Source of the DNA: Trissonchulus latispiculum | Lineage: Eukaryota > Nematoda > Enoplea > Enoplida > Ironidae | DNA length: 64,000 bases | NCBI GenBank assembly: GCA_030248195.1 | Contig: JASAND010017888.1 | Location: 40,917 to 104,916, forward strand | Reading direction: 5' to 3' | Shown: in pieces, positions 39,601-48,600 of the stretch | Layout of the letters: each line of letters opens with the position of its first letter | Position numbering within the stretch: the stretch's first letter is position 1 | Notes under the pieces: generated by a model | Database searches by the model: none | Told to the model about the DNA's origin: nothing | What the model saw: only the letters and a program-made list of their open reading frames with translations | Position numbers and translations under genes: made by a program

Positions 39601-42600
39601 GAAGGGGATGCTGACACTGAATAATTGCCATAGCAATTACCCGAGGTGTTCTACAAGGCTATCAGAACGTCCATTACGTCCACCGTAATGGAGGTGCTGT
39701 GGTAGCAAATTCTTTTATTTACATATTGTAAGTGTTGCAATATAACTGTCGCAAGAGGTGGTTCTCGACCCGTCAACTTAGTGTCTCCAAAAATTAGAGT
39801 CTGAGGGGTGGATCGAACCCAAAGACCTTCGATCTAGACTAGATTGGGCAACTCAGACACAGTCGACCAATGAATTTGAGGCTCCTAATATTGGTGAAAC
39901 CTTTATCACTGTCACCGCGGCAATGATAACACAAATCACAAGGGATATCTTTCATATGTGTTGTCATTTTCAGGTTGTTTGGGATAAAAATGGAACTATT
40001 CTTGAAACAGGGAACAAGTACAGCATATATAACGATGGTGATTTCTACTATCTTGAGATCCATCATGTGACTGAGTCGGACAATGCCTTTTATAACTGCA
40101 ATGCTACAAACTCGGAAGGCATAGCTACAGCATCCTCTGAAGTAACTGTTACGGGTAGGTTTGCGAAAGTTTTTTAAGGTGCTGGTTTCCTTTCGGGTAG
40201 TTTTGACTCCTACGGCTTTAATTTTTTACGCAAAGGGCTAAAACTTACGAAATAACCTATTTCCGTGATCTTTAACATTTTAGAACCAGTCCCGTATTCT
40301 TAGGCCAAAAGATAAGAAAGTTTTGGTTTTTGGCCTTAGGCTCGCAATAGGTAGAGAAGACACGGGATTGGTGGGTATGGCTGGAAAGAGGACTCGAAAA
40401 TGAACATCTTTGCTCTTACAACCTTTGAGCTATCTCCAGTGGTTAAGTCAGTCGAAGCAAAAAACTGTTTTTAGGGTCAAAAAATGGCCATTTTCAAGGA
40501 AATCAGTTTTTTCAAAATTACTGCCACATGTTAAGGACAAAACTGGCTTAGTTATACTCAATCGATACATCGTCCAAATGCACATTTTATGAATGCCTAT
40601 TAGCCGGACTTTATTGCTTTCAGCTAGAGATTTGGCCGAAAAACCGTTTTGGCAAAACTGCGATTATTTTGTTTCGAACATCGATTTCTCAAAAACTACT
40701 CGACGGATTCCGGAGATTTTCGGCAGAATCGAAATTCGCACTTCTGCGGAGGAACGTTTTTCTTGGTTTGGGATAAAACATATTGAGTTGCAAGAAAACT
40801 CAATGCGAAGTTGCGAAATTTCGTGTTACTGTGCATTTGGCCGATTTTCTCGACCGTTAAGACCTGCTGAGCCAAATCCAAAAAATCATCCCTCGGCCCA
40901 TATGTCCTTCATATCGTGGCACAAAAAGAACTTTTGGCCGATTCTTCAGTTTTGAGAAATCGATGTTCAAAAACTTTTGGTCCATATTCATCCTGTTAGA
41001 TGTCAGCTTGTCAGAACATTTCTGCTATTTTTTGCTAATTTTGCCAGTTCTGTAAGCTCATGTGAATGTACAGATAATAAGCTGTAAAACGATGTATAAA
41101 GCTCTTTGCAACTCCCAAAATTGCGAAAGTTACAGCGTTTCAAAAACATCACCACAAAAGCACTGCACAAAACGATACCACCACCTTAAGAGTACTTTCT
41201 GTTGCTCAGTGTTAAGAAGAAACAAAGCTATTGCTTTCCATAAATAGGAACAGCAAAAAGCATAGACGATTCCATCAGTCTATTGCATTTGAAGAACTGT
41301 CATAAAGCGTGACAGACTGGAAACAAACTGCCAACCCAATTAATTGATTATTACAAAAGTATTCACGCAGCATGGTGTAGTGTGCTGTGGTACTATACAA
41401 TTTTGCCAACTCAACAGTTTAGCTGTAGACTATTGCCTTGATTGCTTTCGATTTTGCTCATTTCTATTTTAAGCACGACCACGCTCCAAGCCTACAAAAG
41501 CACCAACGTTCATAGAAGTATTGCCTGGACGAATCGATGTTCGTTCTGGAGAAACCATGGTTATCGAATGCAGTGTATCTGCGGATCCCACTCCTGCAGT
41601 AACGTGGTACTGTGACAAGCGAGCCATCATCCCTGGTCCAGACATTCAAATGAGTTACGATGGTGAATCGGCTGCGCTGAAATTTCGGTCAATTCAAAGC
41701 TCTAATGCTGGCCGATATACTTGCGTAGCCAAAAATGCCGCTGGTGAAGCCAGAACTAGCACGAGGTTGTCTGTAACAGGTAAAAATGCATCGTCATTAC
41801 ATGAAAAAGTAAAATTAAACTGTTCAAACAAACGTTAATAAATCAAATTTAATTAAATTAATCATAAATCAAAGTATTCAAACATATTAATTAGCAGGAA
41901 AACTGTGGGCTCACGCAGGCTTTACTGTTATTACAAGAATACATAGCAAAGAGGAGTTTGACAGTTGGGAGAATCTTTTTAAGCTCATGGTGCATACACA
42001 GCTCCCTCCTCATAAACGTCTACCTAGTGCCTGCATACGTCTTCTTTGAGCTTTACTAAGCACCACTATTGGGCAAATTTGTTTGAGGAAAGGGTGCACA
42101 CTTATGGGTAGTCAGCCGTTAGTGAACATTGTAGCATGACTCTGAGGTAATAACAGAGGATATCACGCCTTTTACATTTCATACTCTTGCTGGTATTTTA
42201 CAAATCTAAATGCTAGATCTATTGCAATAATAGTTAGCATTTAGTTAGTTAGCATTGTAATACTTGGCAAACTGATCTATGAAATAGTTATCGCCTTTTA
42301 CATGCTTTGTTTTATTTAGAAGCATTGCCAATACGTGACGGCTCTGGTGAAGCACCCAAACTAAAAACTCACCTGAAAAATTCCAGCATTAACGATGGCG
42401 AATCTTTCACTCTTTCTGTAGAGCTTGCTGAAGGTACCTGAGTGCTTTATGGAAGCAGGCTTATTAAGCTTACACTAAAAACATTAAAATTGCAATGATT
42501 TGGTTAAAAGTTTTTATGTGATGCGTTTGATTCTGATAACATTTATTTTCTACATTTGATTAGATAACATTTCTTTAGACTATAGTTTACTAATGAAGAG

Positions 42601-45600
42601 TTAAAAACAAATTAATTCTTGCATATTTGAACATGAAGAATGTGAGTTTTTGTAATTTCGCTGAAGACAACGCGATGACTTAAAATAGCATGCTTTGTCA
42701 GACATTTCGTAAGCACGAAAACATCGTACATTCTATAAGGTTTCAAGTATGGTATGGAACGGTAAACAATAAATTTGATTTCAAATACCGCATTGTTGTT
42801 TCGCGTCCAACCATTTTATTATCTGACTGTATGCATTCTTTTCAGGGACAGATCCAATTACAGTTACCTGGTATCATGATAACTGCGAAATCACAAATAG
42901 TCCTGCATTCCAATATGTTAGGGATGGCCGTAAATTTGATCTCATTATTGCTGACGTATTTCCTGAAGACTCCGGAGTATACCAGTTTTCGGCTCAAAAC
43001 AAATACGGATCCATCTCTTCCACTTGTGTACTCTCTGTTATAGGTATAATGTCGTTAATTATAATGTATCTAAGCTCCGGTTTAAACTAACTTTAGCAGT
43101 GAACAAATAGTCTGCTGGAGCTGAAATTTGGAAATCACTGTTACTCAGTGAATTACTATAAATGTTGTGCCAGGATTATTGTTACATTTCCTGCCTTTAT
43201 TTTCCAGAATCTTCCTTATCCCTAGAACTGACAGCTCCTTACTTTGTTGAACTTCCCAATGAAGTTGAAGTGGAAGAAAAATCTACAGCTCAAATCACTG
43301 TTACCTTGGGCGGGCATCCCGAGCCCGTTGTTCAGTGGATTAGAGATGGAGAGTCGCTGGTACCCAGCGATAAATACCAAGTATGAACATTTATGTTGTA
43401 ATGGTTGTGCACCTTTATTTTAAACATAATTGCTGCTGGACTTATTTGGACCTTCTTAAAGTTTCTAAAGTCGTAGAATACTCAGAAACTGAGGATAAAC
43501 ACTTTGCATGGTGACTCAGTGATCTTCCACAGTTAGGGTTCTGCATACGTCTACATAAAATTGTCGAGTCCTTTGACACTGATTGGCTGTTACCATTTTA
43601 TTTTTAGTTAGCACCTTTAAAAAATTGTACTTCTATGTTAGCTCTTATTTGTTAGCTTATTTCAGTGCATTTAACTGCAGAAAGTTCCGAAAGCAGTTCT
43701 GCTATATAACAGTGTTAACAGTATTGCAGTCAGCAGCATTTAATTTGACATGATCCATGTGAAATTTTGTTTTACAGATGGTCAGTGTCGGCAATACTCA
43801 TACCATTACCATAAAAAATTCCACAATGACTGATGCTGGAGATTATGTGTTGTTTGCTGAAAACAGTGCTGGAATGTGTCGAGAGAGAATCTTGCTGACT
43901 GTAGTTGAAGCTTCTGAAACATCAGAAAAGCTAAAGTGAGTTGGTATACCTTCAACAACGCGAGAGCGTGCTCGGTACCGTTTTTGGAAAATTTAGAATG
44001 AAACGAAGTGAAGCAATGGTGCTGCCTATGGCTTCTCCCTTCTGCTGCTAAGTGTCTATATTGTTACAATGTGTCAACTACAAGTTAAAATTCACAGACT
44101 AATAATCACCAATGTTAACTGATGCTATGTTCCTCAGTGACAACAGTAAAGTAAAGCCGCTAAACAAGAAGACGGACTAAACTAACTCAACTTTGTAGCG
44201 TAATTGCGCCAACATCTTATGAAAATGTCTAAAGCTTTGAAACTGTGCATTCCGGCATTCACATATCTGAGAAGTCACTGTTTTACATCTATACTAAGGC
44301 ATTCCATTTTGGAAAGTAGTTGTTTATATTGCTTTAGACTGAAAAGATCTCCAGCTTCATTTTCTGAACCCTTATCACCCGTGTCTGCGTCTCGTGGAAC
44401 TTCTGCACAACTTTCGTGCAGATTCAAAGGATATCCAACACCACAAGTAACATTCTGCATGCACTAATTAGCATTTTTGATTTGCCACATTTTGAAGCAT
44501 CGGTCATAGTATTAATAAAGTTTGCCAATTTTTGACATTTAAAGCTGAGTGGAGCCGTCGATTAGAATTCATAAAGAAATAATTAATTAATCAATTAATA
44601 AAAGAAATATAAAGAGCTTCACGGAACTGCTCAAACCATGACACTCAATCACAGCAAAAGTTCGTTTTCACTCTGCCACTGGTTTTCACAGAACTATATA
44701 TTTCCAATGGTGTTTAAATGGTGTTACTGCACTAAATGAAGCCAAAGTTTTAAGAGCGTTATAATCAAAGTATGTAGAACTCTAAAACTGACACATTTAG
44801 TTTTAAATCAAGGACTGACCTAGTACTGATCATGCTGTTAATGCCCCACTTCAGGTCACGTGGTATAAGAGAGGAAAAAAATTGATTCTTTCTGGAGAAA
44901 CATCCATTTCCATCGAGACGTCAGATGACTACTCTACTTTGACCTTCAAAAACCTGAAAGCCTCTGATACCGGTGAATACACGGTCTCAGTTAGAAATGA
45001 ATATGGTGAAGATCTTGCCTCTGCAACACTCACTGTATTAGGTAAGATGAATTCTGTTTACATACTCGAATGCAGATATGCTCATCCAGAACATGGCTGA
45101 AATTGAAGTGGGAACAGTAATTTTAGTCAACTAATCTATTTTGTTAAGTTAAGTTAAGCTATGTTATTTCGTTAAGTTTATTTCGGAAAAATAGTCGGCC
45201 TATGAACTAAAACAGTCTTTACAAATTTAACAACAAATGGTTTTGATAATTCTTAACATGTTTACTGCTTTTATTTTATACCATCATGCTTGGTTTTTAT
45301 TATTGATATTCACATTTATTTCTGTAATGTCGAGTGTGAACGCTTTTTTGAAAATTTTGCAGATATTTTAATGCGCTAACAGTTTAACATCTTTATTTTT
45401 TATTGCTAATATTGCTTATATTTATTATTGTTAGTGTGCTAAACCGAATATCATCTCTTTTGTCTTTGAGTTGCAGTGTGTACATATTTTAGCAATTTTT
45501 GCCTGTTTCTGCAAAACATTGCTTCTCTACTTTTGCGATATTACAACAGCAATCCTCATTTACAAATACATTCCCTACTCAGACACTGGTAAGCCTTTTT

Positions 45601-48600
45601 ATAACCTTTTTATTTCATTAGAACTCACCATTGCTACTGTTGGTGTGCTTAACCTAAAACGTAAACGTAAACATTAACGTAAACTGCTTCAAAATACATA
45701 AACACTTTAGTTCGCAACAAGCTTGGTTTTTTTTGCTTTATGTACACGTTCTGGTTTGCTTACCCCTTAGTGTTACTGCATGAAGTTCTACAATCCTCAG
45801 AATTTGTCCAAGAGTCTGTAATTCTGTGTTCCACTCTAACAGAGGAATGAAAATCGAATTGATAAATTTAATATAATCAAGAGTACATAATAACTATGAG
45901 TGTGACAAGCGTCACACTCTTAAGCCGATTTCACACGATGGGGATTTTCGTGGGGATTCCCCAGGGGATTTCCCCATGGGGATCCCCATGGGGACCCCAT
46001 CTGTCCCCACGGGGACGCCCCATGGGGATTTCTATGGGGATTTTCGTGGGGATCCCCATGAAAATCCCCATGGGGACGGATTGCTCGGCGAGCAATTTTC
46101 TATGGGGATCCCCATGAAACAACCAATCAGAGAGCAGCAAAAATCAGCTGACATTGTTGCCAAGGCAGTTTTAAACGTACTTTGACTAAATCCGGAATAA
46201 TATCGTGTGCGGCGATAAGGAAAATGGGTGCAGTATATACATCAATTTTCCAAGGTTTGATAATTTGGTAAAAACAAAGATAAGCAAAACTACTAAAATA
46301 TATAACTCATTATCAAAAATGGAAAACAAAAAGAAGGAAAATCGTTGTCAAAACTATCTGCTGCACTAAACGACTAAGCTTTAGATTAAATTATTATAAA
46401 TATGTTTTACGTTAGTTATCACGAGTTAAATCCAGTGATATAAAATGTTAATAAATTTTGATTATGATATTTGGAAAAGAAATTACATTATACTCTTCAA
46501 ATCGTGAAGAATCAGTAATTCCATTCGTTCGTATTCGTAATAACAATGCACAGACAACACGTTATCCATAGTAAGAATCCCCTGGGGACTGTCCCCATCG
46601 TGTGAACAGAATCCCCATGAAAAGGCCCCATGTGGATCCCCTGGGGATTTTTGGGAAAACTTTCGAATGTTGTGTCCCCGGGGGATTCCCTAGGGGAATC
46701 CCCATGAAAATCCCCATCGTGTGAAATCGGCTTTAGTTATCAAGCAGAAAACATCATCTGCACAATAACGGCCTACCCCCCCACAACTGAGTACCTGGTG
46801 ACCCCCCACACAACTGAGTACCAGGTACACAATTGTGTACCAGCACTCGCTTGTATGTTTACATGTTGAAGCCATAAACATTCTATCAGCAGCTGGCCAC
46901 TTTTGAGCTTCAACATGTAAACATACAAGCGACTGCTGGTACACAATTGTGTACCTAGTACTCAGTTGTGGGGGGGTCACCAGGTACTCAGTTGTGGGGG
47001 GGGGGTAGGCCGTTATTGTGCAGATGATGTCTGCAGCCTAATAACTAAGAGTGGGACGCTTGTCACACTCTTAGTTATTATGTACTCTTGATATAATTAA
47101 TTTTCGTTCACGACCCACTCTTCGCCTAACCATACACCCATAATCCACAAGTTATGTAAACGCTAAGAGTCTACTAAATAGGCCATTGTTTGCTACAAAA
47201 CTGTCCATGGTCTAGTCCACCATTTCAAATATAGCTTCCTGCATACGAGATAACTAAACGCAGCAGGAAATTTTATGCTACCAAATCTTTGAAAAATGAA
47301 CGTGGCTAGGAAGACGATTTATTCGTGGAGCTACGTATCGTGTTAGTATCTATCTATTGGATTTTTATGTATAGGTTGTAGCACGGGCCAGCGTGCACTC
47401 AGTAATTTAAGGCACGGATACTTGTGAAACTCCGAGTGCAGGGCACGAGTGCGCGAAGCGCACGAGTTCCCTGCGCGAGGGTTTCACAAGTATTTGGGTG
47501 TAATTAATGAGTGCACAATGTTGCGTGCTACAACAAATTTGTGATATGGTTTAGTGTTAATTTGAATGCTTTAAATGAAGTTAATGCCAAACATGACGTC
47601 AGAGTTTTCCCATCGAACAGTCACATTTCGGCATTGTAGGCAGCACACCAGAGTGTTCCTCGCCCTGGGTCATGAGTTTCTCCGCGTTATTATTATTTAA
47701 ATTACACATTAAAACACATTCATTCATTGTTCACTTCAGTTTGGATACAAACTCCTTCTAACTTTGTGTGTGTCTGTAGCCTCGATAGCTCAGTTGGGAG
47801 AGCGTCGGACTGTTAAATCGGAAGTCGTGGGTTCGAATCCCACATCTCAGGTGCTGAAGTAAAAATTTCACTTCTTACATTCCAACCTCATAGCGTGCAT
47901 CTCAGTAATTTGTGTGCACTCTACAGCGTGCATCTCAGTAATTTGTGGGCACGCAGTAGTTTGCGTCTTGTCATCTTTCACCGTGCACATAAGGAAATAT
48001 TTGATAAAACTAGTTTGTGGCATCGGGATAAAGCACGGCAAATTAACACTAAGCCATATCACAACTAATGCAATGAATTAGTTAGTGCATATCTGTGCAC
48101 AGAGTGCAAACAATAACGGCAGGAAAATCTCTGCCTTAGTTTTCTGTGTGCAGTATATATGTCATAACAGGGTAGTAATACTGTAGGATATCTTGCTAAA
48201 ACTCCGTTTTTATGCTAAAATTGATAAGATGCCTGTATATCTTGCTAAATCCAAATGGGTTACTATCTGACGAACAATTTGGGTGTGGGTAAAAGCCAGC
48301 CCAGCCCCCAGCCCCAGCTTCCGGCCCCGGTGGGTAAAACCCAGCCTCCAGACTCCAGCCCCTTGGGTAAAGTCCAGCCCCGACTGCCAGCCCCATTTGG
48401 TAAAACCCGGCCCAGCCCCAAGGGTAAAATCCAGCCCCCTTTTCCAGCTCCCTTTTCCAGCTCCGTTTTCCAGCACACGTTTTCCAGTCCCCTTCTTCTA
48501 GCCCCCGTTTTCAGCCCACGTTTTTGAGCCCCCCCCCTTTTTCCAGCCCACGTTTTCCAGCCCCTGTTTTCCAGCCCCTGTTTCTCAGCCCCCGTTTTCC

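Larger units (their letters stand above)
45877..47091. mobile_element. Inverted-repeat element with hairpin-tipped ends
   Basis: TCAAGAGTACATAATAACTA at 45877 is mirrored at the right end (47072-47091). Next to each end is a hairpin of its own, GTGTGACAAGCGTCACAC on the left and a near copy on the right. A Harbinger-like MITE (45923-46732) and a 280-base palindrome (46751-47030) fill the inside, so this is a nested set of insertions. Lies in the last large intron of the muscle gene. Confidence 0.74.

Noticed and set aside
39770..39870. tRNA-like sequence on the minus strand with paired GTCTGAG/CTCAGAC ends
   Set aside because: No D-arm and a shifted T-arm; too degenerate to report as a tRNA.
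45471..45594. Possible extra exon between GAGTTGCAG and GTAAGCC at 45.48-45.59 kb
   Set aside because: The splice sites are plausible, but in the required frame the product is a hydrophobic, domain-free string. The next exon at 50442 joins correctly without it.
45931..46185. Open frames rich in Gly/Pro/Met over the 45.9-46.2 kb region
   Set aside because: They come from translating the GGGGATCCCC array of the MITE and do not encode a plausible protein.
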